Origin: Ideonella sp.
Lineage (GTDB): Bacteria > Pseudomonadota > Gammaproteobacteria > Burkholderiales > Burkholderiaceae_C
Length of the DNA: 64,000 nucleotides
Direction of reading: 5' to 3'
Assembly: GCA_015075545.1 (NCBI GenBank)
Contig: JABTUC010000003.1
Coordinates: 414,283-478,282 of the forward strand
The position numbers were made by a program, and so were the translations under genes. This document shows positions 9,560 through 20,264 of this stretch, piece by piece. The notes under the pieces were generated by a model that was not told the DNA's origin, made no database searches, and saw nothing but the letters and a program-made list of their open reading frames with translations. Every line of letters begins with the position of its first letter. Position 1 is the stretch's first letter.

Positions 9560-9886
9560 CTACGGCGCGAAAGTCACCCGCGGGTGCGACGGATCGAACA
9601 GGTCGTCGAGTTCGTCGATGCGCAGTTGCGCTTCCCACTTGCCGTAGGTCTGCTTGACCAGCGCGTAGACGTCGGCGCGCAGGTGCCACAGGTCGTGCTT
9701 GTGGCGCACCGCGCGGATGCGCGCGCACAGCAGCAACGCCGCCGGCCGCGGCGTGCCGCGCAGCGCGCGCTCGAACGCGCCGATCATCTGCACCAGGCGC
9801 GGCGACACCGCCGCCAACCCGGTGACCAGGCGCTGCCCGCGGTCCTTCCACAGCGGCAGCGTGACATTGATGTCGCGCACGTACAC
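9560..9886 (-). CDS. Hypothetical protein, GTG start
   Basis: A frame open from 10057 begins with an arginine-rich, unlikely segment. A GTG at 9886 is preceded by GAGGAGAAGAGGG at good spacing and begins a more protein-like sequence (VYVRDINVTLPLWKDRGQRL). From that start the product is 108 residues, mostly helical, with an acidic tail (RIDELDDLFDPSHP). I do not recognise a family. It could be a small regulatory or phasin-like protein, but that is only a guess. Confidence 0.5.
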   Translation of the reverse strand: MYVRDINVTLPLWKDRGQRLVTGLAAVSPRLVQMIGAFERALRGTPRPAALLLCARIRAVRHKHDLWHLRADVYALVKQTYGKWEAQLRIDELDDLFDPSHPRVTFAP

Positions 9887-10092
9887 GCCAGGCGCCCTCT
9901 TCTCCTCGGCGATCGGTCGAGCAGCCGTCGCAGCGGCGGCTCGCCGGCGACGATTGTGGGCTCGCCGCGTGCCACTGCACCAGCCGGTTTGGTGGTCTCG
10001 CAACACGGGACATGCCCGCAGGGGATTTCCCGCATGCGCCCGCCCCGGACCTTGCATGCGAAGGGGCCTCGCGCGCCGGCGCGCGCCGAGTG

Positions 10093-10521
10093 CTACGTGC
10101 TCACGACGGGCCGCGGCGAGCGCATCGCGTCGACGCTCCAGACGCCGGCGCCTGCGGCGGCGAAGTACAGAAAGACGAAGCAGAACAGCACCGCGGCCTC
10201 GCCTCCGTTGAGCATCGGCAGCAGCGCGTTGCCCTGCGACGCGTGCGCCATGAAGTACGCCACCGCCATCTCGCCGGACATGACGAAAGCCGCCACGCGC
10301 GTGAACAGGCCGATCAGCAGCAGCGCGCCGCCCACCAGCTCGATCGTGCCGGCCAGCCCCATCAGCGAGACCAACTGCAGGTTGTCGAACATCGCCACGT
10401 GCGGCACCTTGAGCAGCTTGGCCGCGCCGTGCAGCAGGAACAGGTAGCCAGCGACGATTCGCAACAGCGCGTGCGCGCGCGGCGCCCAGGCGTCGAGCCC
10501 GGCAGCAGCGGAATTGGCCAT
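10093..10521 (-). CDS. DoxX family membrane protein
   Basis: The 142-residue protein has four predicted transmembrane segments and the DoxX/SURF4-like signature (LLRIVAGYLFLLHGAAKLL near the start, then GTIELVGGALLLIGLFTR). It is an inner-membrane protein. DoxX proteins have been linked to thiol/redox stress and quinone systems, but the role here is not shown. The ATG has AAGGAG seven bases upstream. The gene is followed by a 206-bp gap before the next coding frame on the same strand. Confidence 0.88.
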   Translation of the reverse strand: MANSAAAGLDAWAPRAHALLRIVAGYLFLLHGAAKLLKVPHVAMFDNLQLVSLMGLAGTIELVGGALLLIGLFTRVAAFVMSGEMAVAYFMAHASQGNALLPMLNGGEAAVLFCFVFLYFAAAGAGVWSVDAMRSPRPVVST

Positions 10522-10597
10522 CGGCGTCTCCTTGCTTCGATCGGTGACCCGCGCAGTGTAAGGAGCAACACCGCGGCGCGCAGCCGCGCCCGCGACG

Positions 10598-10786
10598 CTA
10601 CGAGCTGATCGGGCGGTAGTAGCGCGCCTCGAGCGCCTTGGCGTTGGTGAGGTGCAGCCGCACCATCACGCGCTCGAGCCAGTTCAGCCGCTTGAAGCTG
10701 CCGTCGGGCATCGCGAGCACCGGCCCGAGGATGGGTTCGTCTTCGATGCGCGACTCCTGGTACGGCTCGACGATGGCGTTGCTCAT
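10598..10786 (-). CDS. Small hypothetical protein (62 residues)
   Basis: A short frame starting at ATG 10786 with a strong AGGGAGGT ribosome-binding site. The peptide (ending in KALEARYYRPISS) is acidic at the N-terminus and basic in the middle (SFKRLNWLERVMVRLHL), with no signal peptide or membrane segment. I do not recognise the family. The good ribosome-binding site and codon use like its neighbours support a real gene. Confidence 0.6.
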   Translation of the reverse strand: MSNAIVEPYQESRIEDEPILGPVLAMPDGSFKRLNWLERVMVRLHLTNAKALEARYYRPISS

Positions 10787-10877
10787 GCGGACCTCCCTGT
10801 CAGTTGGTGGCTCGAAGGCACACCGAGATGTAACTGCATGTATTCTAGGGTCGGGTCGGCACGGCGAGAAGGGGCTG

Positions 10878-11633
10878 TTACCCCGGGGCGGCCCCTGCGA
10901 GTGGAGGGCCGGCGATCGCGCGCACGCGTTGCCGAAGCTGCCGCACGTAGGGGTCGTCGAGACCCAGCGTCTCGAGCTGGCCGGCAAGCTGTTCGAGGTA
11001 GTCGCGGTTGCTGCCGAACAGGCCAACGGCGCCCGCGATCATCGCCGCGGTGTCCTCCAGCGGCAGTTCGCCCACGTAGTCGGGGTGCGCCGCGTTGGCG
11101 GTCATCGCCAGCGCGGTGATCTCGCCCTGCGGCGTCGACATCGGCAGCAGCGCCGGGGTGTAGCCGCCGCGCAGCATCTCGCGGCGCCACAGCATCGCCG
11201 ACTCGGCCTCGACCTGCGAGGCCGCCAGCCGGAACGCCAACCCGGTGCAAGCGCCGCCGCCGCGCTCGAGCGCGAGCATCAGCGCCGGCTGCTCGCGCGA
11301 ACCGCGGCCGAGCGTCGAGCGCAGGCAGAAGCAGCGGCGGAACCCCTGCAGCCGCGCCAGCCGCACTTCGGCGAAGTGAACGCCCGGGTCCCACATCAAC
11401 GAGCCGTAGCCGTAGACCCAGAGGTCGCGCCCCGCGCCGTGTTCGGCCAGCAACGCGCGCCGTGTCGACTCGATCAGCTCGTTGGGCAGCCGCCAATCCG
11501 GCGGCAGGCCGTGTGTGCGCGCGCGCTCGTCCCACTGCGCAAGCAGCTCCCAGGTGGGCCGCAGGCGCGACTGCTCGGCAGGCGTCAGCTTGCCGCGCAG
11601 CGCTGGCAGGTGCTCGAAGGCGTCGACGGTCAC
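10878..11633 (-). CDS. chaC: Glutathione-specific gamma-glutamylcyclotransferase, ChaC family
   Basis: The 251-residue product carries the ChaC/GGCT signature YGYGSLMWDPG at about residue 75, followed by GFRRCFCLRSTLGRGS and the LALERGGGACTGLAFR stretch with the expected catalytic glutamate. ChaC enzymes split glutathione to 5-oxoproline and Cys-Gly in the cytoplasm. The apparent start is a GTG at 11633 with no strong ribosome-binding site. About 40 residues precede the first ChaC motif, which is longer than usual. The gene is divergent from the DUF2235 gene, with 95 bp between starts. Confidence 0.88.
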   Translation of the reverse strand: MTVDAFEHLPALRGKLTPAEQSRLRPTWELLAQWDERARTHGLPPDWRLPNELIESTRRALLAEHGAGRDLWVYGYGSLMWDPGVHFAEVRLARLQGFRRCFCLRSTLGRGSREQPALMLALERGGGACTGLAFRLAASQVEAESAMLWRREMLRGGYTPALLPMSTPQGEITALAMTANAAHPDYVGELPLEDTAAMIAGAVGLFGSNRDYLEQLAGQLETLGLDDPYVRQLRQRVRAIAGPPLAGAAPG

Positions 11634-11728
11634 GGCGGTGGACGGATCGTGCCACGCATGATGCCGCAGCTTACAAGCGCGCGCCCTGGCGCTTGCCAGC
11701 GCCGGGCGCGGCGGCTACAAACGCGCCG

Positions 11729-13402
11729 ATGCGACAGCTCGTGCTGCTGTGCGACGGCACCAACAACAACCTCACCGGCGCGGCCAAGGACACGCACGTC
11801 GTCGCGCTGGCCGAGTTGCTGCGCGCCGACCCCGATGCGCAGCGCCTGGTGTTCTACGATCCCGGCGTCGGCAACCCCGGCGAGCTGCCCGGCATCACGC
11901 TGTGGGACAAGGCGCGCCGCTTCGCCGAGCGCGTCGACGGGCTCGCCTTCGGCCGCGGCGTGTTCGACAACATCGCCGAGGGTTACCGCTTCCTGATGCG
12001 CAACTGGCGCGGCGACGACGACCAGATCTGGTTGTTCGGTTTCTCGCGCGGCGCGTTCACCGCACGCAGCATCGGCGGGCTGGTCAACCGCTTCGGCGTG
12101 CTGCAGCCGCAGCTCGAGCCGCTGGTGCCGACGCTGCTGCACCTGTACTTCTCGGGGACCACCGCGCGCGCTGACGCCATCACCGCGCAGGCGACGCGGC
12201 TGTTCGCGCAGCAGCCGGCGCAGCGCGCGGCGATCGAGTTCGTCGGCGTGTGGGACACGGTGCAGACCGTCGGCACCTGGCCGTTCTCGCTGCGCATGAA
12301 GGCCAAGCCCACGCTGCGCGGCAAGCGCTTCGTCCACGCGCGGCAGGCGCTGGCGCTCGACGAGCACCGCGCGCAGTTCGTGCCACGCGCCTACGCCGAG
12401 AACAACGGCGCGTTCGAGGTCGCCGGCGGCCGCGAGGGGTCGGTGCTGCAGTTGTGGTTTCGCGGCGCGCACTGCGACGTCGGCGGCGGCTACGCGCTCG
12501 ACCAGAGCGCGCTCGCGCGCACGCCGCTGGTGTGGCTGGTGTCGCAGGCGGTGCGCTGCGGCCTGCGGCTGCGCCACGACGGCCAGCCGGTCGACAGCGA
12601 AGAGCGCGCCGCCGCCGCGGTGGCGCGTGCGCTGCAGCACGCCACCGGCGCGCCCGACCCGGTGGCCGCGGGCAAGGCGCAGCGCGTCGTGCACTGCCAG
12701 TTGCACGCCACGCCGCTGTGGGCGCTGAGCGGCATGAAGGTGCGCGACTCGCGGCGCGTGGCAATCGACGATGCGCCCGACGCAACCGTGCAGATGGCCG
12801 AGCATCCGTCGGTCGCGCAGTGGGACGCGCAGTTTCCGCGCGACAGCGTGTGGCGCCGCTCGGGCCTCACCGGATGGTGGTGGGCGTACCTCGTGGCGGC
12901 GACCGCGATCGCGGTCGGGCTCGGCTGGCTGCTGCTCGGCTCGCCGGCGGGCGTGCGCGAGGCGCTCGACGCCAACTGGCGGCTGCAGGGCTGGCAGCTC
13001 GGCGCGATCTTCTCCACCGACGGCTCCTGGTGGCCCAGCGCGCTCGGTTTTCACTCGCCGCGCTGGGCCGTGGTGTGGGACTTCGCGCTGATCCTGTGCT
13101 ACGGCTACGTGCTCGCCACGCTGGCGGCGCGCGCGTTCGCGCACGCCGCGTCGTTCAACCGCTACGGCCGCGCGGTACCGAGGGTGCTCAACGCGCTGGG
13201 CTGGGCGCTGCCGGTGGCGGTGATCGGCGACGCCGCCGAGAACGTGTTCACCTGGCTCACGATCACCGCGGGGCACACCGGGTTGTGGTGGCTCGCCTGG
13301 CCGTGCCGCCTCGGCATGGCACTCGGCGCCGCGGCCAAGATCGCGGGCCTGGCCGGCGTGCTGCTGCTGGTCGTCGGCTGGCGCGCGCTGCGGCCGCGCT
13401 GA
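11729..13402 (+). CDS. DUF2235 alpha/beta-hydrolase with C-terminal membrane domain
   Basis: The 557-residue protein begins with MRQLVLLCDGTNNNLTG and has the DUF2235 nucleophile elbow GFSRGAFTARSIGG (about residue 105), GVWDTVQTVG and GAHCDVGGGY, the same set seen in Tle1-type phospholipase effectors. The last 170 residues hold four hydrophobic spans (near WWAYLVAATAIAVGLGWLLL, FALILCYGYVLATLAARAF, ALPVAVIGDAAENVFTW and AGLAGVLLLVVGW), so this one is membrane-bound. No VgrG, PAAR or immunity gene is adjacent, so a secretion role is not supported. A longer frame opens at 11462. The inner ATG fits the domain start. Confidence 0.85.
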   Translation: MRQLVLLCDGTNNNLTGAAKDTHVVALAELLRADPDAQRLVFYDPGVGNPGELPGITLWDKARRFAERVDGLAFGRGVFDNIAEGYRFLMRNWRGDDDQIWLFGFSRGAFTARSIGGLVNRFGVLQPQLEPLVPTLLHLYFSGTTARADAITAQATRLFAQQPAQRAAIEFVGVWDTVQTVGTWPFSLRMKAKPTLRGKRFVHARQALALDEHRAQFVPRAYAENNGAFEVAGGREGSVLQLWFRGAHCDVGGGYALDQSALARTPLVWLVSQAVRCGLRLRHDGQPVDSEERAAAAVARALQHATGAPDPVAAGKAQRVVHCQLHATPLWALSGMKVRDSRRVAIDDAPDATVQMAEHPSVAQWDAQFPRDSVWRRSGLTGWWWAYLVAATAIAVGLGWLLLGSPAGVREALDANWRLQGWQLGAIFSTDGSWWPSALGFHSPRWAVVWDFALILCYGYVLATLAARAFAHAASFNRYGRAVPRVLNALGWALPVAVIGDAAENVFTWLTITAGHTGLWWLAWPCRLGMALGAAAKIAGLAGVLLLVVGWRALRPR

Positions 13403-13432
13403 CGCGGCGGCGCGAGAGGCCCGCGCCGCCGG

Positions 13433-14137
<705 letters not shown>

Positions 14138-14913
14138 GTCTAGCGGACCATTGCAATGCGCGCCACCAGCGGCCGCGCAGGAAGCCCGAGCCCCCTTGGT
14201 AGCGTGAACGAGGCAAAGCCGCGGCCGGGTATGCGGCGGCACTCGTGCGGGAGACACATGCAGAGAGTGGAGCATGCAAGGCTGCGGGCGGGCAGGCCGG
14301 TGCGCGCTACCACGGGCGCCTCGGCCCTGCGGGCCGAGGTCCCCTGCGCTGCTCGCCTCACGAGGGCGGCTCCGCCCCTCGGCCTCGCGCGGGCGCGACG
14401 CTGCTGGCGCAGCGCCGCTGCGCTCGGACCTCGACATGCTCGCCGTCGCGACGCGCTCATGCGCGTCGCGATGCCCGTGAGGCTCCGCTGCTCAGCGCCC
14501 TCAAGCGCGCCCCGCCACGCCCGCCCACAGCCTTGCCGGCACCACGACCGAGGCATGCGTCTGCAACCACCACGAGCGTCACGGCGCGGTGGGCGGTGCC
14601 CGTGGGGGCGACTTGGCCAGGGCGGCGAGCATCGCAGCAGCGCGCTCGGCACGCGCGCGCCGCGTGCTTCGTCTTCTGACTCGCGGCGATTGCCCGGCGG
14701 AACGAACGCCGTGGGTGAAGCGAGTTCGCCGCGCGAGCGCGCGGCGAGAAGCGCAGCGGATCCAGCGCAGGGACGACCGCCCGGCGCAGGAGCCCCACCG
14801 GGCACCGCCCGCCGCGCCGCTACCGCCCAGCAGCGCACCGTCCTCGGGCCAGCCTCGGTCGCTGCAAGCAGCAGCGCGCGCAACGAGCTTCACGCGGCAG
14901 CACTCGCTTCACG
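14138..14913. other. Non-coding insertion between livG and livF
   Basis: Nothing in either strand reads as a gene. The open frames here are arginine/alanine/proline-rich and lack family features. The stretch contains a perfect 9-bp-stem hairpin at 14319-14339 (CCTCGGCCC-TGC-GGGCCGAGG) and many short GC-rich inverted words (for example around 14440-14480, where GCGACGCG and CGCGTCGC alternate). It interrupts an operon that is normally compact. Origin unknown: it may be a decayed element or repeat array. Confidence 0.5.
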
Positions 14914-15662
14914 TTAGTGCGTCCCCGTACCAGGTAGCTCTCGAGCACGCGCGGATCCGAAGTCACCTGCTGCGGCGTGCCCGACGCGATGATCTCGCCG
15001 TGGTGCAGCACGTAGACGCGCTGCGCGAGCGCCATCACCGCGCGCATCACGTGCTCGATCAGCAGGATGGTCACGCCCTGCTCGGCGGCCCAGGCGCTTG
15101 AACGCGGCGACCATCTGGTCGGTCTCGGTCGGGCGCAGGCCGGCCATCACCTCGTCGAGCAGCAGCAGCGTCGGCTCGGTGGCCAGCGCGCGCGCCACCT
15201 CGAGCCGCTTGCGATCGGGCAGCGTCAGCGCCGAGGCCGGGCGGTCGCGCTGCGCCCACATCTCGAGCCCGCGCAGCGCGCGCTCGGCGCGCGCGCGCGA
15301 CCTCGCGGTCGGCGGTGCCGCGAAAGCCCCGACCATCGCGTTCTCGAGCACCGTCATGTCGGCGAACGGCGACGATCTGGAAGGTGCGGCCGATGCCCGC
15401 CGCGCACGCGGTCCGGGCGCATGCCCGCGATGCTCGCGCCGAGAAAACGGATCGTGCCCTCGTCGGACGCGGCGCGAGCGCGCCAGCCACCAGGTTGAAC
15501 AGGGTCGTCTTGCCGGCGCCGTTGGGCCCGATCAGCGCGACGATCTCGCCGCGCGCCACGGCCAGCGTCGCGCGCGACACCGCGCGCAGCCCGCGCTCAG
15601 CTCTTCGACACCCCGGCCACCTCGAGCATCAGCGCCGCGGCGCGCGTGTCAGGCACCGTCAT
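14914..15662 (-). pseudogene. livG: LivG ABC transporter ATP-binding protein (frameshifted)
   Basis: The pieces lie in different frames. The start is [40 protein letters not shown] (Walker A) follows, then [51 protein letters not shown] (Walker B region), LLIEHVM and the end ESYLGTGTH with TAA. At least four or five 1-2 base indels are needed to join them, for example a lost base after SKS and an extra C before WAAEQ. The residues stay family-like, so sequence error is at least as likely as decay. The start overlaps the livM stop by 14 bases, as in intact liv operons. Confidence 0.8.
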
Positions 15663-16660
15663 CGCTGCCCTCGCCGTGGCGCCAGAAGCCAGCCGCCGCG
15701 GCGATCACCGGCCAGATGCCGTTGGGCGCCAGAACATGATCGCCAGCCCGAGCGCGATGCCGTAGAGGATCTGCTTGACGCCCGGAATCTCGTGGCCCGG
15801 GATCGAGGAGCAGTTCGTTGATGCCCTCGGACAGCACCGTGAGCACCGCCGCGCGCGAGCACCGGCCCGAACAGCGTGCCGATGCCGCCGATGATCGGCG
15901 CGAGGATGATCTCGATCGAGCGGCCGATGTTGAAGATCTGCTCGGGGAAGAGGTTGTTGTAGTAGAGGGCGAAAACACGCCCGCCAGCGCCGTCATGCCG
16001 GCGGAGATCTGCAGCGCAAACATCTTGTAGCGGAAGGTGTCGACCCGGCGGCCCGCGCGGCCTCCTCGTTGTCGCGGATGGCGCGGCGTAGAAGCCGAGC
16101 CGGCCGCGCGGCAGCAGCCGCGCCGACAGCACGAAGCCCGCCACCGCCAGCGCCAGCGCCAGGTAGTAGAACATCAGCGGGTGGCCGCGCAGGTGCACGA
16201 GGTCGACGCGGTCCTGCTGCACCACCTTCAGGAAGAAGCCGCCCGAGGCACCGACCCAGCCGATGTGGTCGAAGCCGATGCGCGTGAACTCGGCAAACGC
16301 GATCGTCAGCAGCGCGAAAGTAGGTGCCGCCGATGCCGAAGCGAAACGCCAGCCAGCCGATCAGCGACGCCGCGGCGGCGCAGATCGCCACCGCCGCCAG
16401 CATGCCGAACCACGGAATCACGCCGAAGTGCTGGAACAGCGCCGCCGCGGTGTACGCGCGCAGAGCCCGACGAACAGCGCGTGGCCGAGCGAGAGCTGGC
16501 CGCAGAAGCCCATCATGATGTTCCACGCCTGGCCGGACGCGAACGCGGAAATACAGGATCAGGATCAGCACCGACAGCAAGTGGCGGTCGAGGCGCCAGC
16601 GGCACCACCAGCAGCAGCGCCAGCAGCACCAGCAGGCCGACGCGCGCCTGCGGCAGGCGA
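15649..16660 (-). pseudogene. livM: LivM branched-chain amino acid ABC permease (frameshifted)
   Basis: The joined fragments give a typical LivM permease: hydrophobic VGLLVLLALLLVVPL at the N-terminus, LSVLILILYF, GHALFVGLSAYTAAALFQHF in a shifted frame, FGIGGTYF, FYYLALALAVAGFVLSARL, AIRDNEEAARAAG (EAA-like loop), GMTALAGVFFALYYNNLFPE and IILAPIIGGIGTLFGPVLA. The end is GIWPVIAAAAGFWRHGEG before TGA at 15649-15651. Several single-base indels break the frame. The N-terminal start cannot be fixed, so the right boundary is approximate. It forms the membrane channel with LivH. Confidence 0.78.
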
Positions 16661-17542
16661 TCTTCGCCGCGAACAGGCCCTGCGGCCCAGCCGCGTGAAC
16701 GCCAGCACCAGGATCGCCGCAGCGCGAACGACAGCATGCTCTTGGCCGACGGCGTGATCAGCAGCCCGGCCACCGACTCGACACGCCGATCAGCACGCCG
16801 CCGGCAGCGCGCCGACCATCGAGCCGAGGCCCGCCGATGATGACGATCACGAAGCGAGCAGCGTGTACGCCAGCCCCGACACCGGCGTCACGTCGACCAG
16901 CAGCGTCAGCAGGCAGCCGGCGACGCCGACGCAGGCGGTGCCCAGGCCGAAGGTCAGCGCGTACAGATGCTTGACGTCGAGGCCCCACCACCTGCGCGCC
17001 CAGCAGGTTGTCGGCGCAGGCGCGGATCGCCTTGCCGCCGAACGCGGTGTAGCGGAAGATCGCGAACAGCAGCGCGCGGGCGGCGAGCGCGCCACCACCG
17101 CGCAGATGACGCGCACCTTGTCGACCAGCAGCGGGCCGATCTGGTACAGATCGAGCGCGTAGGCCACCTGCGTTGCGCGCGTCGGGGCCGAAGGCGATCA
17201 GCAGCGCGTTGACCAGCACCAGCGCCACCGCCAGCAGCAGGATGAACTGCGAGTGCTCGGGCCGGTCGATGAACGGGTTGACGATCGCGCGCTGCAGCAG
17301 GTAGCCGACGCCGAAGAACGCCAGCGCGCCATCGGCACCAGCAGCCACAGCGGGTCGATGCCCGCCAGCGCGAAGCCGAACACCGCACCGTACATCGCCA
17401 CCGTCATCAACTCGCCGTGCGCAGAAGTTGACGATGCGCACCACGCCGTAGATCACCGACAGCCCGAGCGCCATCAGGCCGTAGACCAGGCCGGTCAGCG
17501 CAGGCCGCTGATGACGATGTTGACGATCGCGTCGATCGGCAC
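16656..17542 (-). pseudogene. livH: LivH branched-chain amino acid ABC permease (frameshifted)
   Basis: The joined fragments start with a GTG at 17542 (GGAGG upstream), then LTGLVYGLMALGLSVIYGVV, RIVNF, GELMTVAMYGAVFG, FGVGYLLQRAIVNPFIDRPE, FGGKAIRACADNLLGAQVVG, FVIVIIGG and ITPSAKSMLSF. An extra T after RIVNF, an extra G before LDVKHLYAL, and a two-base loss before VAYALDL are visible. Without these the gene would be a full-length LivH permease. Its end abuts or overlaps livM near 16656, and the exact boundary is uncertain. Confidence 0.8.
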
Positions 17543-17593
17543 GCCAGTGCCTCCGCCGGGGTCGGCCCGGACGTGTCTGCGAAGCCGCCCGCC

Positions 17594-18819
17594 TCAGCCC
17601 CGCGCCTGCCAGTCGGGCACCGGGTACACCAGCGCCATCTGGGCCGCTGACTTCAGCAGCACCACCGTCGGCTGGCCGTTGCGGTTCTGGATGCAGGCCG
17701 AGGCAATCTGCGTGTTCTGGCCCTTGGCGTCGAACAGTGATCGGCCCGCCCACCATCATGCGCTCGGCGATGTCGGTCTTGTGGATCGCATCGTTGAGCG
17801 CGGCGCCGTCGGCGCTGCCGGCGCGCTTGAAGGCGTCGGCGGCGATCATCATCGCCTCGAAGGTGAAGCCGACGTTCAGCGCGTGGAACATCAGCTTCTC
17901 TTTCGGGAACTGCTTGGCGAACGCCGCGTCGACGCGCTTGGTGATCGGCGCGTTCGGGTTGTACCAGGGCACGTTGGAGATCGCGTAGTCAGGCCGCGGT
18001 GCCCAGCCCAGCCAGAACTGCGCCTCGTACGCCGCCGGGCGACCCCGGGCTGATGATGCCCTGCGGCGACCAGCGCTGCTTGACCAGCTCGCGCACCAGC
18101 AGAATCGCGTCGTTGAGCCGGCTGACCAGCATGATGAAGTCGGCCTTGGTGGCGCTTGCGGCTTGCCACCTCGACCGAGGTCGCGCGCCGCCGGGTCGTA
18201 CGAGATCGTCTCGACCAGCAGACGGCGGGTAGGTGAGCTTGGGCGGGATCGCCCCGATGCCCCAGCCATCGAGGTGCCGAAGGTGTCGTTGACGTGCATG
18301 AACACGGCCGTGCGCGGCGCGCGGTGCTGGTGGCCTGGAACAGGTCGCGCATCAGCGCCAGCCCGTTGTGGATGAGGGGTCGACCGCGGTGGGGAAGTTG
18401 CGCACCGTGTGCTTGCAGCCCTGCTCGGTGATCTGCGGCGCGGCGGCGATGTTGACGATGAAGGGCACGCGCGCTGCTCGGCCACCTGCGCGATGGCCGC
18501 CGAGGCACCCAGATCAGACGCGCCCACCAGCAGCACCTGTGCGCCGTCGTTGATCAGCTTCTCGGCGCGTGAACGCGCAACCTCGATGTTGGTCTCGGTG
18601 TCGGCGTTCATCAGCTCGAGATTGACGCCGTACATGTCGCGGATCAGCCCCGGCGAGGATGTCGGCGCCGAGCTGGCACGACTGCCCGATGAACGCCTGC
18701 GTGCCCGAGCGCGGCAGCAGCACGCCGACCTTCAGCGTCTTGGGCTGCGCGCGCACCAGCGCCGGTGCGCCGAGCGCGCCGACGACAGCAGCCATCTGGT
18801 TGAAATCACGACGGGTCAC
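17594..18819 (-). pseudogene. livK: LivK/LivJ-type substrate-binding protein (frameshifted)
   Basis: The protein starts MTRRDFNQMAAVVGALGAPA, a twin-arginine-like signal, followed by LKVGVLLPRSGTQAFIGQS and then, in another frame, YGVNLELMNADTETNIEVA and AQVLLVGASDLGASAAIAQV. Later pieces are NVPWYNPNAPITKRVDAAF, MFHALNVGFTFEAMMIAADA and the end LVYPVPDWQARG. This is a type 1 periplasmic binding protein of the Leu/Ile/Val (peripla_BP_6) family. It leads the liv operon. Several single-base indels are needed. The ligand could be something other than branched-chain amino acids, such as an aromatic acid. Confidence 0.8.
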
Positions 18820-18972
18820 CTTGCTCGCTGGTCACTCCAGGTTTGTTGTCGGTTGGAGACGAACGCGGCATTGCCGCGCGTTGCCGGGCAATCGGTCCAC
18901 CGCGGTCAGGCTATCACGGCTTCGCGGCCTGACCCGGTGCCGCGCGCTTCAGGATTACCCGGCTCACGCGCG

Positions 18973-20128
18973 TCAGAACCCCGGCACGGGGGCCAGCGGC
19001 CGGAAGCGGTAGATCAGATACGGCGCCTTGTTCTCCGCCTTGCCGCCGTTGAGCGCCGCGCTCAGCGGCAGTTGCGCGGCGCCGGTGTACGTATGGCCGT
19101 CGGCCGAGTAGGTGACGCCGTCGGGCCACCCTATGTCCTTGTCGGCGACGAAGCGGCGGTACTTGCGCGTGTCGGCCGGGATGATGCCGACCGCGCGCTC
19201 GCCGACCTCGGTGAGGGTAGGGGTTGCCTTCGCGGTCGATCGACATGCCGCCGTTGTTGGGCTTGTCGGCCCAGGTCTGCACGCGCGCGCCGAGCGCCGC
19301 GGCGCGAGACCGCGGTCGAGCAGGGATCGCTCATGCGCGCGGTAGACCTTGGCGCCGTTCAGCGGCGCGTAGTAGAACCACTCGCCGCGATGGTCGAGCG
19401 CGATGCCGTCGACGCCGACGAAGACGTCGATCGACTTCGCGCGCGGCGTGCCCTGGTCGACCGTGATCGGCCGCGTCTTGTCGGGCATCACGCTCGGGTG
19501 GCCCTGCAGCAGGCGGCGGCTCTGGCCGCTCGCGAGGTCGACCACCACCAGCGCCGCCTTGTCGCCCACCGGCCCGGTGGCGATCGCCTCGTCGGCGATC
19601 ACGATCACGTTGCGCCGCGTGTCGACGACGAAAGTCGTTGTGCTGCGACTCGGGGATCGACGCCGGCGCCGGGATCAGCGCACGACGCGGTGCAGCCGGT
19701 TGCCGCGCGTGTCCCAGCCGACGAGCTTGGGCGTGATGCGCGGCGCCGCCTGCCCGGAGTCGAGCAGCCACAGGATGCCGTTGGCGTCGACGTGCAGGCC
19801 GAGCACCCAGTTCAGGCAGGTGGCGGGATCCTTCGCGAGCCGTCGGCACGCGCTGCAGCTCTGCCACTGCTCGTTCGGATACGGCGTCGTGCCGTCGCGC
19901 GCGGCGTTGAGCAGCCGACCTTGACCGCCGGGTCGTAGAACGGGTGGTAGCCGACGACAGGGCGCCCGTCGGGCATGCCAGGTGATGCCTCCGGGGCCAC
20001 CCGGCGCGGCAGGCATAGACCTCGGCGCTTGGCCGTCGTCGGTGCGCTCGGAGGCGCAGCCAGCCACCACCGCAGTCAACGCCAGGCGACAACACGGCAC
20101 CGCCGCGACGGCGCAGCATCGATCTCAT
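18973..20128 (-). pseudogene. Yellow/major royal jelly-like (L-dopachrome tautomerase-related) lipoprotein (frameshifted)
   Basis: The longest intact piece (LVVVDLASGQSRRLLQGHPS, then FVGVDGIALDHRGEWFYYAP and LNGAKVYRAH) is characteristic of bacterial MRJP/yellow-family beta-propellers, often annotated gluconolactonase-like. The N-terminus starts at ATG 20128 (AGGAGA upstream) and, after a shift, reads LALTAVVAGCASE, a lipobox. Other pieces include VVGYHPFYDP and SACRRLAKDPATCLNWVLGL. At least four indels interrupt it. Substrate unknown. The start is divergent from nothing nearby, and fabB follows upstream on the same strand. Confidence 0.7.
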
Positions 20129-20264
20129 CGCAGGTCTCCTCGTCTTGTCGGCGCGGCCGAGTGCCACGCCTCGGCCGGCGATGCTGGGGGCCGCGCCAGC
20201 CGCGGGACTTGCGCCAGGACAAGATTTGATCGCCGGGGCCCCCGCCGCGAGCGCGAGGCCTCGA

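Noticed and set aside
11729-13402. Calling the DUF2235 protein a type VI secretion effector
   Set aside because: The catalytic motifs fit, but no VgrG, PAAR, Hcp or immunity gene is adjacent, and the C-terminal membrane spans do not fit a delivered effector.
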